In this document: positions 36,587-46,041 of the stretch, piece after piece | Position numbering within the stretch: the first letter of the stretch is position 1 | How the letters are laid out: each line of letters opens with the position of its first letter | Assembly (NCBI GenBank): GCA_905182785.1 | Contig: CAJJDF010000049.1 | Span: 1-46,229, forward strand | Length of the DNA stretch: 46,229 bases | DNA from: an uncultured Flavobacteriales bacterium | GTDB taxonomy: Bacteria > Bacteroidota > Bacteroidia > Flavobacteriales_D > CAJJDF01 | Reading direction: 5' to 3' | Notes under the pieces: model-generated | Databases searched by the model: none | Seen by the model: only the letters and a program-made list of their open reading frames with translations | Told to the model about the DNA's origin: nothing | Translations under genes and position numbers: made by a program

Positions 36587-37324
36587 TTACTTAATTTGAG
36601 AACCAGTTTTTCCAAACCTACGTTCTCTGTTTTGAAATGAGCCTATTGCTTTATTAAATTCTTCTTCGGTAAAATCAGGCCATAGTGTATCGGTAAAATA
36701 AAATTCGGAGTAAGCTATTTGCCATAGCAAAAAGTTGCTGATTCTATATTCTCCACTTGTTCTTATGATTAATTCTGGGTCAGGAATGTCTGCTGTAGTA
36801 AGTTTGCTACTAAAAAGCTCTTCAGTTATGTCTTCAGGTTTCAAATTTCCACTTTTTACTTCTTTAGCAATTTGTTTTGTTGCTTCAAGAATTTCCCATC
36901 TAGAACTATAACTCAGTGCCAAAGTAAGAACTATTCCTGCATTTTTTTCTGTGTATTTTGCAGCTGAGATTAAGGCTTCTCTAGCAAACTCTGGTAAAAG
37001 ATTGGTGTTACCAATAAAGTTAATTTTAACTTCGTTTTGATGTAATTCTTCAATTTCATTTGCAATGGTTTTTGCAAATAAATTCATTAATCCATCTACT
37101 TCTTCTTTAGGTCTGTTCCAATTTTCTGTAGAAAAAGTATAAAGAGTTAAATAATCTATATTGTTTTTCTGAGCTGCTTTAAGTACTTCTCTTACAGAAT
37201 TCACTCCACTGTTATGACCGTGCAAACGATCTTTTCCATGGTTGTTTGCCCATCTTCCATTTCCATCCATAATTATAGCTACATGGCTAGGTGTATTGGC
37301 TGTATTTGAGTTTTGTTTAGACAT
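36587..37324 (-). CDS. uppS: undecaprenyl diphosphate synthase (cis-prenyltransferase)
   Basis: UppS makes the C55 lipid carrier for peptidoglycan and surface glycans. The 245-residue protein has the catalytic aspartate in IIMDGNGRWA (D20), the following HGHNSGVNSVREV, and the C-terminal signature RTSGEYRISNFLLWQIAYSE near residue 195-215. Length is typical. It precedes bamA and follows a small DUF4258-like gene by 86 bp in a probable envelope operon. Confidence 0.96.
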   Translation of the reverse strand: MSKQNSNTANTPSHVAIIMDGNGRWANNHGKDRLHGHNSGVNSVREVLKAAQKNNIDYLTLYTFSTENWNRPKEEVDGLMNLFAKTIANEIEELHQNEVKINFIGNTNLLPEFAREALISAAKYTEKNAGIVLTLALSYSSRWEILEATKQIAKEVKSGNLKPEDITEELFSSKLTTADIPDPELIIRTSGEYRISNFLLWQIAYSEFYFTDTLWPDFTEEEFNKAIGSFQNRERRFGKTGSQIK

Positions 37325-37410
37325 TTCTGTTTATAATATGCGAAAATGATAAGAATTTTTGAGGTATGAAAGTTATGGCTGTGATAATTACACAGTTTTA
37401 ACACATTTTA

Positions 37411-37842
37411 TCATTTCTTTTTGAAGGGTAATTTGATATTTCTATTCAATTCTTTAGAAAGTGAATCACATTGTGGGCATTCATTTTCAAAATCATCCAT
37501 AAAATAGGTTGGATCATAATGAGCTGGATCAACAGCAAAAACTAACTTTTTGCCTTTTAGTTTCAACACATATTCTCTGGGGTTAGATTGCACATTACTT
37601 TCCTTGAAATAAACAGCTCCTTCGGTAATTATCTCAACAATAGATTCAGCAGTAAAATCATTACAAACTAACTTGCAATCTATGTAATTACTGGTATTAA
37701 ACTTAGTAGTCATGATGTTTTTCTTTACATCATTTCCTGGTAAAATGTTACATCCTCCTCTGTCTCCAAAGAAATAAGAAGTCATTACTAATCCCAATCC
37801 AAACCCAATTGCATACACTCTAATCCTTTTCCAAAAACTCAT
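37411..37842 (-). CDS. DUF4258-like small membrane-anchored protein
   Basis: A 143-residue protein with one N-terminal membrane segment (IRVYAIGFGLGLVMTSYFFG) and a soluble domain. The visible features are CNILPGNDV near residue 28, DPAHYDPTYF near residue 110 and ENECPQCDSL near 125, a CxxC pair that might bind a metal. It resembles Bacteroidota proteins placed in DUF4258; function unknown. The ATG at 37842 is chosen over the upstream 37884 because it starts just before the membrane segment. It sits in front of uppS and 57 bp after the exonuclease gene. Confidence 0.72.
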   Translation of the reverse strand: MSFWKRIRVYAIGFGLGLVMTSYFFGDRGGCNILPGNDVKKNIMTTKFNTSNYIDCKLVCNDFTAESIVEIITEGAVYFKESNVQSNPREYVLKLKGKKLVFAVDPAHYDPTYFMDDFENECPQCDSLSKELNRNIKLPFKKK

Positions 37843-37899
37843 AATTTGCGAATTTATTTCTACGAATTTACGAGTAATATTCAACTATTGCCGTATGAT

Positions 37900-38619
37900 T
37901 TATTCAATAATTTCAATGTCTTTATCCTCAATTATTTTTTCCCCTTTGTATCTCAGTAAAAGTTGAGCAATTGTTAACACATCATTCTGGCAATATTCTT
38001 TTATTCGTTCTAAATCTTTGTCTTCGTAATAGGTTTTTGCAACCATAGAACCATCCAAATCTTGTTTGGGTGAAGGAATATTAAAAACATGAGCTAATAA
38101 CTCTAGAGAAGTATAGTGCTTGTAATCTCCAAATTTCCATAATTCCATGGTGTCTAGATGAAGTATCTCCCATGGTTTTTTTCCTGCAATATCTAATTGA
38201 CTTGGCAATTTTAGACCATTTATTAAAGTCCTTCTTCCAAGAAACGGAAAATCAAACTCTTTTCCATTGTGGGCACAAAGCATGTAATTTTCCTTAAGTG
38301 TTTTATTCAAAAGTGAGTGAAAACCAGTCAAAATTTCTTTTTCGTTATCTCCATAAAATGATTTCACTCTCAACTTCAATTTTTTTCCTTCTTTCGTAAT
38401 ATAACCTGCAGATATACAAACAATCTTAGCGAATTCAGCATAAATCCCTGACTTACTATAGGCTTCTTCGGCATTAATTTCCTGGTATTTTTGAATGTAT
38501 TTCGTCTTTTTATCCCAAAGATCTATAGTCTTTTTGGGTAAATCTTTAAAATTGTATTCCAAAGGAACTGTTTCTATATCAAGAAATATTATTTTTTGAA
38601 GGTCTAGGTTTTGAAGCAT
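37900..38619 (-). CDS. 3'-5' exonuclease (DnaQ/PolB-type RNase H fold)
   Basis: A 239-residue nuclease with the three exonuclease motifs: IIFLDIETVP near residue 10 (D-x-E), AHNGKEFDFPFLGRR near 118 (second Asp) and YCQNDVLTIAQLLLRY near 208 (third Asp). It corresponds to the predicted PolB-like 3'-5' exonuclease family of Bacteroidota. Substrate (DNA or RNA) is not evident. No signal peptide. The M16 operon terminator lies upstream of its start, so it begins a new transcript with the downstream DUF4258-like gene and uppS. Confidence 0.87.
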   Translation of the reverse strand: MLQNLDLQKIIFLDIETVPLEYNFKDLPKKTIDLWDKKTKYIQKYQEINAEEAYSKSGIYAEFAKIVCISAGYITKEGKKLKLRVKSFYGDNEKEILTGFHSLLNKTLKENYMLCAHNGKEFDFPFLGRRTLINGLKLPSQLDIAGKKPWEILHLDTMELWKFGDYKHYTSLELLAHVFNIPSPKQDLDGSMVAKTYYEDKDLERIKEYCQNDVLTIAQLLLRYKGEKIIEDKDIEIIE

Positions 38620-38664
38620 GATTGTAAATTATTTTATTCTTGAAATTACAAAATATTTTAACAT

Positions 38665-38700
38665 AAAAAAAGCCGACTAATTTTAATTAGTCGGCTTTTA
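38665..38700 (-). terminator. intrinsic terminator of the M16 peptidase operon
   Basis: AAAAGCCGACTAA (38668-38680) pairs with TTAGTCGGCTTTT (38687-38699), and the minus strand runs into T residues. It lies about 20 bp after the stop of the second peptidase gene. Confidence 0.9.
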
Positions 38701-38720
38701 ATTATTTTATAATTAACTTT

Positions 38721-40805
38721 TTATAATTTAAAAGTATCGTCAGAAATTGGTTTGTTTATTTCAACTTTATCTAATTTGAATTCCATTTTTTGTGGACCTT
38801 GACTTCCTTTCATCATATGAGGAATCATTACATTGTTTACTTTCTTGTAGTCAGAAAATTCTTGGACAACATTCACTTCACCTTGTGGAGATTTCTCAAC
38901 AGAAGTTTCTTTTACTTTTAAGTTTGTTGTTGCATCATAAAATACAGATTTTACTTTTCCTGAAGGATATGTAGTTTCTACTTCGTAAGCACTGCTTCCA
39001 TTCACCATTTTACTTCCAATTAATTTCGTTTTCACGTTTAATTCTTCATAAGCTAACTCTGGAATCATGTAACTATCAACTTTAGTATCTTGGTCTTTTC
39101 CTTCTGGTACTGGTACATTTTTACCTTGTGCAAGCATTTTTCCTTTATTCCCATCAAATATCATTTCTTGAACCACCATGTTCATTTGAACTACTTTGAT
39201 TTCAGATTTTGTTTTGTTTGGTGCTGCAAAATAGTTAGTCATTAAGATATCCATTCCCTGCATTTTTGTAGAGTATTCACCTTTCATTGTTTTAATTCCT
39301 GCAATGTTTGATTCTCCTCCTAAAGCTTTAATGTAGTTTGCAATAACAGTTTCTACAGTTACACCTGCAGCTACCGTTTCAGCTTTCTTTGGAGCTGACA
39401 CTTTATTTCCTTCAATATCTAAGTAGTTTAAATTACCAAAACGAGCTAGTTTTTCTCCAATTTCACTTGCTTCACCTACAACAATAATACTCATGTTTTC
39501 TGGCTTCATATATTTGTTAGAAACTCTTTTAATGTCTTCAACTGTTACAGCATCAATTCTTTTCAAGTAGTTTTTGAAATAATCTTGGTCCAATTTGTAA
39601 TCGTCAATGTTTGCTGCAAACCTTGCAATTGTTCTAGCGCTTTCAAGGGCTTGAGCAAATGTTCCTGCAATGTAGTTTTTAGCATTTTGTAATTCCTCTG
39701 CACTTACATTTTCAGTTCTTATTCTATTTATTTCATACATGAACTGATCTATTGCACTATCTGTTACTTCGTTTCTTACTTTGGCAGAAGAAGAGAAGTT
39801 TCCAATTAATTTGTTGGCTCTAATTCCTCCATACGCTCCGTAAGTATATTCTTTATCTTCTCTTAAGTTTTGGAATAATCTTCCAGCAAATCCACTTCCA
39901 AATATTTGGTTAAAAACCTGTGCAGCTTCATAATCTTGATCTCCTAGTTTAATTTCAGCTAGGTTACTAATTTGAATGTTTGATTGAACAGCCCCTTCTT
40001 TATTTACTACATAAACTTGAGTTTTTTCAGGTGAAGCTGGTGTTGAATAAGAATGAGTTGGAACGTCTCCTTTTTTCCACTCTCCAAAATATTTAGTTAC
40101 TAATTTCTCTGCATCTTCTTTAGTAATATCTCCTACAATTGTAAGCAGTGCATTGTTTGGTTTGAAATAAGTATTGTAATACTCTTTGCAATCTTCCAAT
40201 GTAATATTCTTTAGAGCTACTTCGGTCATAAACTCTCCGTAAGGATGTCCTTTTCCGTACAAAACAAGAGATTTAACATTTCCCATGATTGCATCAGCAT
40301 TGGTAGAACTAGATTTTAACCCTTCCACTGCTTCGTTTACTTTTTTACCCAATTCATCTTCAGGAAAAACAGGGTTTAGGGTTACGTCTGCAAGAATATC
40401 CATTAGTTTATCATTGTATTTTGATAAACCAGAAGTGAAAGCACCAGAGCTATATACTCCCATGTTTGCACCCATAAAATCTACTTCTTCGTTTAGCTCT
40501 TCTTTTGTTCTGTTCTTTGTCCCAGCTTCCATTAAGTCTCCTACCATAGAAGTGTATCCAGCTTTGTCCCCTTCTACAATTGGGTCAATGTCATACGATA
40601 AGTTGAAAGAAACGGTTGGTAGTTTATTGTTTTCTATCACAAATACTTTCATCCCATTTTTCAATGTAAATTCTTTGTGGTCTCCTATTTGTAATGCTTT
40701 AGCTTCTGATGCGCTAGGTCTAATACTTCTATCCAGTGGAGTAGAAGTTGTGCTACATGCTCCCAAAGTAAAAATAGCAAGTGCGGTTATAATTATATTT
40801 TTCAT
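38721..40805 (-). CDS. M16-family lipoprotein without zinc site, with C-terminal LolA-like domain
   Basis: A 694-residue protein with a lipoprotein signal (LAIFTLGAC, Cys near residue 17). Residues about 40-470 form a two-domain M16 peptidase-like half, but where HxxEH is expected it reads AGYTSMVGDLMEAGT, so it cannot bind the catalytic zinc. Residues about 480-694 form a separate beta-rich domain (YIKALGGESNIAGIKTMKGE, PISDDTFKL) that resembles outer membrane lipoprotein-sorting-like domains. It follows an active M16 gene by 33 bp and is probably its heterodimer partner, as for other inactive-active M16B pairs (known for the family). Confidence 0.88.
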   Translation of the reverse strand: MKNIIITALAIFTLGACSTTSTPLDRSIRPSASEAKALQIGDHKEFTLKNGMKVFVIENNKLPTVSFNLSYDIDPIVEGDKAGYTSMVGDLMEAGTKNRTKEELNEEVDFMGANMGVYSSGAFTSGLSKYNDKLMDILADVTLNPVFPEDELGKKVNEAVEGLKSSSTNADAIMGNVKSLVLYGKGHPYGEFMTEVALKNITLEDCKEYYNTYFKPNNALLTIVGDITKEDAEKLVTKYFGEWKKGDVPTHSYSTPASPEKTQVYVVNKEGAVQSNIQISNLAEIKLGDQDYEAAQVFNQIFGSGFAGRLFQNLREDKEYTYGAYGGIRANKLIGNFSSSAKVRNEVTDSAIDQFMYEINRIRTENVSAEELQNAKNYIAGTFAQALESARTIARFAANIDDYKLDQDYFKNYLKRIDAVTVEDIKRVSNKYMKPENMSIIVVGEASEIGEKLARFGNLNYLDIEGNKVSAPKKAETVAAGVTVETVIANYIKALGGESNIAGIKTMKGEYSTKMQGMDILMTNYFAAPNKTKSEIKVVQMNMVVQEMIFDGNKGKMLAQGKNVPVPEGKDQDTKVDSYMIPELAYEELNVKTKLIGSKMVNGSSAYEVETTYPSGKVKSVFYDATTNLKVKETSVEKSPQGEVNVVQEFSDYKKVNNVMIPHMMKGSQGPQKMEFKLDKVEINKPISDDTFKL

Positions 40806-40838
40806 AGTCTTAATTTTAAAATTGGTTTAAATGAGAAT

Positions 40839-42149
40839 TTATTTCTTTGGAAGGTAATAAAGGGTAACACTATTTGATTGAACTAAATATGTTTTAGACA
40901 CTCTCATAATATCTTCTCTTGTTACTGCTTTGTATTTTTCTAATTCAGTATTAATTAAGTCAGCACTTCCAAACATCATGTGGTAATCGGCAAGACTTTC
41001 TGCAATTCCAGCCATTTTTGAATTACTTCCTACAAAGTTGTTTTCCGTAATGTTTTGAATTTTTTGAAATTCCTTTTCAGTGATTAATTCAGTTTGTACT
41101 TTTTCAATTTCTTTTACGATTGCTACTCTAACATCTGATGCAGTGTAACCTTGATTTGGAAATCCTAAAGTTGCAAAGAATCCTCCACTTTCAAAACTCA
41201 TAGAAAAACCAGCTACTTGCACAGCCATTTGTTTGTCTTCTTTAAGAGCTACGTTTAATCTAGAACTTTTTCCGTTAGATAATAAGGTAGATAACATGTC
41301 TAAAGCATAAGCATCTTTAGTTCCTTGTTTTGGCACTTTGTAAGCTTGAAAAACTGCTTTCAGTTGAATGTTATCATAAACAGAATCAACTATTGGTGTT
41401 GTTAATAATGCATTTGGCACAACTGGTCTTGCAATTGCAGTTACTCCTTTAGGAATACTAGAAAAATACTTAGTGATGTATTTTTTAGCATCTTTCATAT
41501 TAATGTCACCTGTAAGAACTAAAGTTGCATTGTTTGGCACATAATACTGATCGTAAAATGCTTGAAAATCTGCGATAGAAGCTGCATTCAAATCATCAAA
41601 AGAACCAATTGGAGTCCATTCGTAGTTTGTTCCTTTATACATTCTTTTTGCAATCTCTGGGTACCAACTAGAATAAGGTCTATTGTCAGAAGTTCTTTTT
41701 TCTTCTTTCACGACTTCTCTTTGGTTATCTACACCTGCTTGAGTAATTTTTGCATTCAGCATTCTCTCACTTTCCATCCATATTCCTAATTCCAATTGAT
41801 TAGAAGGTAACACACAATGGTAATAAGTTTTATCACTTGACGTATAAGCATTAATTGTTCCTCCTACAGATTGAACAATTTTAGCATATTCATCTCTTGC
41901 AATGTTTTCAGATTCTTCAAACATTAAATGTTCAAAAAAGTGAGCGTATCCTGTTTTTCCAGTTACTTCATTTTTGGAACCAACATGGTACAATACACTA
42001 ACAGCTACAATAGGCGTAGAGTTATCTTGGTGTAGAATTACGTGTAGACCATTCTCTAGGTCAAATTCTTTAAATTCAATTTTGTTCTTTTGAGCAAAAT
42101 TTGAGCCTATCATTGTTAAGCAGGCTACTAATAAGGTTATTTTCTTCAT
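40839..42149 (-). CDS. M16-family zinc peptidase (active partner)
   Basis: A 436-residue protease with a signal peptide (MKKITLLVACLTMIGSNFAQ), so it acts in the periplasm or envelope. The zinc motif HFFEH is at H70-E73-H74, and E150 lies exactly 76 residues after H74, the usual third-ligand position (NQREVVKEEKR). The second M16 domain follows. It is the first gene of a two-gene operon with the zinc-less lipoprotein. A TACATTTG -7 box lies on the minus strand at 42221-42214, giving a leader of about 58 nt. Confidence 0.93.
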   Translation of the reverse strand: MKKITLLVACLTMIGSNFAQKNKIEFKEFDLENGLHVILHQDNSTPIVAVSVLYHVGSKNEVTGKTGYAHFFEHLMFEESENIARDEYAKIVQSVGGTINAYTSSDKTYYHCVLPSNQLELGIWMESERMLNAKITQAGVDNQREVVKEEKRTSDNRPYSSWYPEIAKRMYKGTNYEWTPIGSFDDLNAASIADFQAFYDQYYVPNNATLVLTGDINMKDAKKYITKYFSSIPKGVTAIARPVVPNALLTTPIVDSVYDNIQLKAVFQAYKVPKQGTKDAYALDMLSTLLSNGKSSRLNVALKEDKQMAVQVAGFSMSFESGGFFATLGFPNQGYTASDVRVAIVKEIEKVQTELITEKEFQKIQNITENNFVGSNSKMAGIAESLADYHMMFGSADLINTELEKYKAVTREDIMRVSKTYLVQSNSVTLYYLPKK

Positions 42150-42176
42150 TTGTTTATTTTTGATAAATAATTAATA

Positions 42177-42229
42177 TTGCCGATTATGGCTTAAGTCTTA
42201 TCTAATTTTGAATCAAATGTATAATTTTG
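42177..42229. promoter_or_regulatory. divergent promoter region between the M16 operon and rsmA
   Basis: On the plus strand TAATTTTG occurs at 42203-42210 (with TTG at 42177-42179, 23 bases upstream) and again at 42222-42229; TAATTTTGAAT is a direct repeat. Between them, on the minus strand, TACATTTG (42221-42214) fits the M16 operon. Three -7 matches lie within 27 bp. Confidence 0.45.
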
Positions 42230-42302
42230 AATTGGATTAATTAAATTTAAAGGACAAGAGGTTTTATTTGTAGATAAATGGAATTATGAGTACTATCGTT
42301 AT

Positions 42303-43088
42303 ATGAAAGGTAATTACAAAGAAGTAGAGGCAAAAAAATACTTGGGACAACATTTTTTGAAAGATGAAAATGTGTGTAAATCCATTGCCAATACGGTAGA
42401 TGATTTTGAAAGTGTTTCTAAAGTTGTGGAAGTTGGACCTGGAATGGGTGCAATTACTAAGTATTTAATCAAAAAAGAACACCCTTTTTCTGTGATAGAA
42501 GTAGATGGAGAATCGATTACTTATTTGCGAGAGAATTATCCAGAACTTGATGTAGTAGATTTCAATTTTTTGAAACTAGATTTAGGGACTTTAAATGACA
42601 ATAACCCGTTTAGCCTTATAGGAAACTTCCCTTATTTTATTTCTGCTCAAATTCTAACTAAGATATTTGACAACAGAAGTTTAGTTTCAGATGTTGTTGG
42701 GATGTTCCAGAAAGAAGTAGTGGAGAAAGTTATGGCAAAGCCAGGCAAGAAAAACTACGGAATTATTAGTGTATTGCTTCAAGCTTTTTACGACATGGAG
42801 TATTTATTTACAGTAGATCCAAAATCATTTGATCCACCACCAAACGTGCAATCTGGAGTGATAAAAATGACGAGGAACTCTGTGATAGAACTACCAATAG
42901 AAATTGGAACATTTAAGCAAGTAGTGAAATTAGGCTTTAACCAAAGAAGAAAAACTTTGCGTAATTCCTTAAAATCTATTTTGCCAGACGAAATAAGAGA
43001 CGAAGAAATTTTTAGTAAAAGACCTGAACAATTAGAGGTTCAAGAATTTATTGAGATTGGAATAATGATTGAAAAACATAGAGATTAA
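42303..43088 (+). CDS. rsmA: 16S rRNA dimethyladenosine transferase
   Basis: RsmA (KsgA) dimethylates two adjacent adenosines near the 3' end of 16S rRNA using S-adenosylmethionine. The 261-residue protein has KKYLGQHFLKDENVC at the start, the SAM-binding VVEVGPGMGAITKYL near residue 40, the acidic loop VIEVDG and the catalytic NFPY motif in GNFPYFISAQI near 112. Length matches the family. polA begins 1 bp after its stop, so the two are probably cotranscribed. Confidence 0.96.
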   Translation: MKGNYKEVEAKKYLGQHFLKDENVCKSIANTVDDFESVSKVVEVGPGMGAITKYLIKKEHPFSVIEVDGESITYLRENYPELDVVDFNFLKLDLGTLNDNNPFSLIGNFPYFISAQILTKIFDNRSLVSDVVGMFQKEVVEKVMAKPGKKNYGIISVLLQAFYDMEYLFTVDPKSFDPPPNVQSGVIKMTRNSVIELPIEIGTFKQVVKLGFNQRRKTLRNSLKSILPDEIRDEEIFSKRPEQLEVQEFIEIGIMIEKHRD

Positions 43089-43089
43089 T

Positions 43090-45876
43090 ATGGAAGAGAA
43101 AAAACTGTTTTTATTAGATGCTTACGCTTTGATTTTTAGAGCGTATTATGCGTTTATCAAAAATCCAAGAATAAATTCTAAAGGTTTTAATACTTCGGCA
43201 GTGTTAGGATTTACTAATTCTATGTTAGATATTATTAATAACCAAAAGCCAACTCACTTAGCAGTAGTTTTTGATTATCCTGCACAGACTTTTCGTTCCA
43301 AAGAATATGCCGAATACAAAGCTAACAGGCAGGAAACGCCAGAGGACATTAAAACCTCAGTTCCAGTAATTATGGAATTGATAAAAGCTTTTAATATTCC
43401 AATCTTGATGAAAGAAGGGTTTGAAGCAGATGATGTAATTGGAACACTTTCTGTAATGGCAGAAAAAGCTGGATTTACGACTTACATGATGACTCCTGAT
43501 AAGGATTTTGCACAATTGGTTACGGATAAAGTTTTTATGCATAAGCCACCAAGAGGAGGAAAGCCTGCAGAAGTTTGGGGAGTAGATGAGGTAAAAGATG
43601 CTTTTGGAGTAGAGGATCCAAAGCAGGTGATTGATATTTTAGGATTGATGGGTGATGCTGCAGATAATATCCCTGGAATCCCTGGAATTGGTCCAGTGGC
43701 TGCCAAAAAACTAATTGGACTGTATGGTTCTATGGAGAACATAATTGCTAATGCAGAGGAATTAAAAGGCAAGCAAAAAGAAAATGTAATCAACTTTGCT
43801 GAACAAGGATTAATGTCCAAAATGTTGGCAACAATTGTGCTGGATGTTCCTGTAGAATTTAACGAAGAGAAAATGAAGCTTTCTCCTCCCAACAAAGACA
43901 AAGTTGTTGAACTATTTAGTGAGATGGAATTCAGGACACTTACAAAAAGAGTGTTTGGAGTAGAGATACAACAAACACAAACTGGAGATCAGTTAGATAT
44001 GTTCTCAGTAAATGTGCCAACAACAGATGCAGAACAAATTCCAGAAACTCCAACAGAATTTAAAACGTTAGAAAACACAGAAACTAACTATTCATTAATA
44101 GATACGAAGGAAAAAAGGACTGAATTGATTGGTAAATTGATGAATGAAAAATCAGTTTGTTTTGATACCGAAACCACTTCCTTGGACTCATTGAATGCTA
44201 AATTGGTTGGGATTGCATTTTCATTCAAAGCAGGAGAAGCATTTTATGTTTCAATTCCTAAAGAGAAGAAAGAAGCAAATGAAATTGCGCAAGAATTTAA
44301 AGGATTCTTCGAAAACGAAGGCATTGAAAAGATTGCTCATAACATGAAATATGATTTGGCAGTTATCCTTAATTATGGAATAGAAATAAAAGGAAACTTG
44401 TTCGATACTATGGTTGCTCATTATTTGATTCAACCAGACATGAGGCATAACATGAATTTATTAGCGGAGACTTATTTGGGTTATAAGCCAGTTTCTATAG
44501 AAGCCTTAATTGGTAAAAAAGGGAAGAATCAGAAAAACATGGCAGATTTGGAGCCGTCTCAAGTTTCGGATTATGCGTGTGAAGATGCAGATATCACTTT
44601 CCAATTAAAACAATTATTCGAACCAAAATTATCGGAAACAGATACAGATAAATTATACAAAGAAATTGAAGCTCCGTTAATCACTGTTTTAGAGAAAATG
44701 GAAAGAGAAGGAATAAATCTAGACGTTCCTGCTTTGGCAGAATTTTCTATTGAACTAGGAGTAGACTTAGTGAAATTGGAAACTACAATAAAGGAAATGG
44801 CTGGAGTGGATGACTTTAATTTAGATTCACCCAAACAATTGGGGGAAGTTCTGTTCGAGAAAATGGACATTGATGTAAAAGCAAAGAAAACAAAAACGGG
44901 TCAATATTCTACCAGTGAAGAAACTCTAAGTAAAATGGTGGGTAAACACGATATTTTTGAATTAATCTTAGAATACCGTTCCTTAAAGAAATTGAAATCT
45001 ACTTACGTAGATGCTTTGCCATTATTGATTGATGAAAAGACCAAACGAATTCATACAAGTTACATGCAGACAGTTGCAGCAACAGGAAGATTAAGTTCGG
45101 TAAATCCAAATCTTCAAAATATTCCTATTCGTACAGAAAAAGGAAGATTGATAAGGAAAGCATTTATTCCAAGGGATGAAAATCATACTTTATTAGCGGC
45201 AGATTATTCGCAAATAGAGTTGAGAATTATTGCAGCATTAAGTGGAGACGAAGGAATGATAGAAGCATTTAACTCGGGTCACGATATTCATACTGCAACA
45301 GCCTCTAAGGTTTTTGATGTGCCAATGGAAGACGTCTCAAGAGAAATGAGAAGCAAAGCCAAAATGGTAAACTTTGGGATTATCTATGGTATTTCGGCAT
45401 TTGGATTGGGACAAAGGTTGTCTATTCCAAGAAAAGAAGCCAAAGAGATTATTGATAGTTATTTTGATAAATACCCAAAAATAAAATCTTACATGGAGGA
45501 AGTGGTTGTCACTGCTAAAGAAAAAGGATACGTAGAAACTTTACTCGGAAGGAGGCGAAATTTAAAAGACATAAATTCGGCCAATGCAATTGTAAGAAGT
45601 CACGCAGAGCGAAATGCAATTAACGCACCTATACAAGGAACAGCAGCAGATGTGATAAAAATTGCAATGATAAATGTGCAGAAAGAAATGGAAGAAAAAG
45701 GATTAAAATCAAGGATGTTACTTCAAGTACATGATGAATTAGTTTTTGATGTAGAAAAAAGTGAAGTCGAGGTGATGAAGCAACTAGTGAAAAAGAATAT
45801 GGAGGGAGCTGTGAAAATTGCAGTACCTTTGGATGTAGAAATGAACACAGGACATAACTGGTTGCAAGCACATTAG
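43090..45876 (+). CDS. polA: DNA polymerase I
   Basis: PolA fills gaps and removes RNA primers. The 928-residue protein has all three domains: 5' nuclease (LLDAYALIFRAYYAF at the start, GDAADNIPGIPGIGPVAAKK near 200), 3'-5' proofreading exonuclease with intact acidic residues (FDTETTSLDS, NMKYDL, YACEDADITF) and the polymerase with motif A LLAADYSQIELRIIAALSGD, motif B RSKAKMVNFGIIYG and motif C VHDELVFDV. ATG at 43090 is chosen; a start at 43069 would overlap rsmA and add 7 unusual residues. Confidence 0.97.
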   Translation: MEEKKLFLLDAYALIFRAYYAFIKNPRINSKGFNTSAVLGFTNSMLDIINNQKPTHLAVVFDYPAQTFRSKEYAEYKANRQETPEDIKTSVPVIMELIKAFNIPILMKEGFEADDVIGTLSVMAEKAGFTTYMMTPDKDFAQLVTDKVFMHKPPRGGKPAEVWGVDEVKDAFGVEDPKQVIDILGLMGDAADNIPGIPGIGPVAAKKLIGLYGSMENIIANAEELKGKQKENVINFAEQGLMSKMLATIVLDVPVEFNEEKMKLSPPNKDKVVELFSEMEFRTLTKRVFGVEIQQTQTGDQLDMFSVNVPTTDAEQIPETPTEFKTLENTETNYSLIDTKEKRTELIGKLMNEKSVCFDTETTSLDSLNAKLVGIAFSFKAGEAFYVSIPKEKKEANEIAQEFKGFFENEGIEKIAHNMKYDLAVILNYGIEIKGNLFDTMVAHYLIQPDMRHNMNLLAETYLGYKPVSIEALIGKKGKNQKNMADLEPSQVSDYACEDADITFQLKQLFEPKLSETDTDKLYKEIEAPLITVLEKMEREGINLDVPALAEFSIELGVDLVKLETTIKEMAGVDDFNLDSPKQLGEVLFEKMDIDVKAKKTKTGQYSTSEETLSKMVGKHDIFELILEYRSLKKLKSTYVDALPLLIDEKTKRIHTSYMQTVAATGRLSSVNPNLQNIPIRTEKGRLIRKAFIPRDENHTLLAADYSQIELRIIAALSGDEGMIEAFNSGHDIHTATASKVFDVPMEDVSREMRSKAKMVNFGIIYGISAFGLGQRLSIPRKEAKEIIDSYFDKYPKIKSYMEEVVVTAKEKGYVETLLGRRRNLKDINSANAIVRSHAERNAINAPIQGTAADVIKIAMINVQKEMEEKGLKSRMLLQVHDELVFDVEKSEVEVMKQLVKKNMEGAVKIAVPLDVEMNTGHNWLQAH

Positions 45877-45949
45877 TTTGTGTGATTAATGACTAGGCAA
45901 TAGTGACTAGTTTTTATATTTTCGTGTTATTCGCAGTATTTTTAAAGAA

Positions 45950-45985
45950 TCACAAGTTCCTTCCCTAAGGGAAGGCTAGGATGAG
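45950..45985. repeat. stem-loop resembling a dispersed intergenic repeat
   Basis: CCTTCCC (45959-45965), TAA loop, GGGAAGG (45969-45975), followed by CTAGGATGAGA. It is notably GC-richer than its surroundings. It lies between polA and the DUF1456 gene and has no T run, so it is not a normal terminator. The similarity to scattered Bacteroidota sequences is from memory. Confidence 0.4.
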
Positions 45986-46041
45986 ATTTATTTCATACTT
46001 TTGACAAATCACTACTTACTAACAACTTTTTCCTGACAACT

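Noticed and set aside
40285-40830. 181-codon open frame antisense to the M16 lipoprotein gene
   Set aside because: It lies wholly opposite a well-supported gene, has no family resemblance and reflects the codon bias of the opposite strand.
43482-43901. 139-codon open frame antisense to polA
   Set aside because: Opposite strand of the conserved 5' nuclease domain, no recognisable domain.
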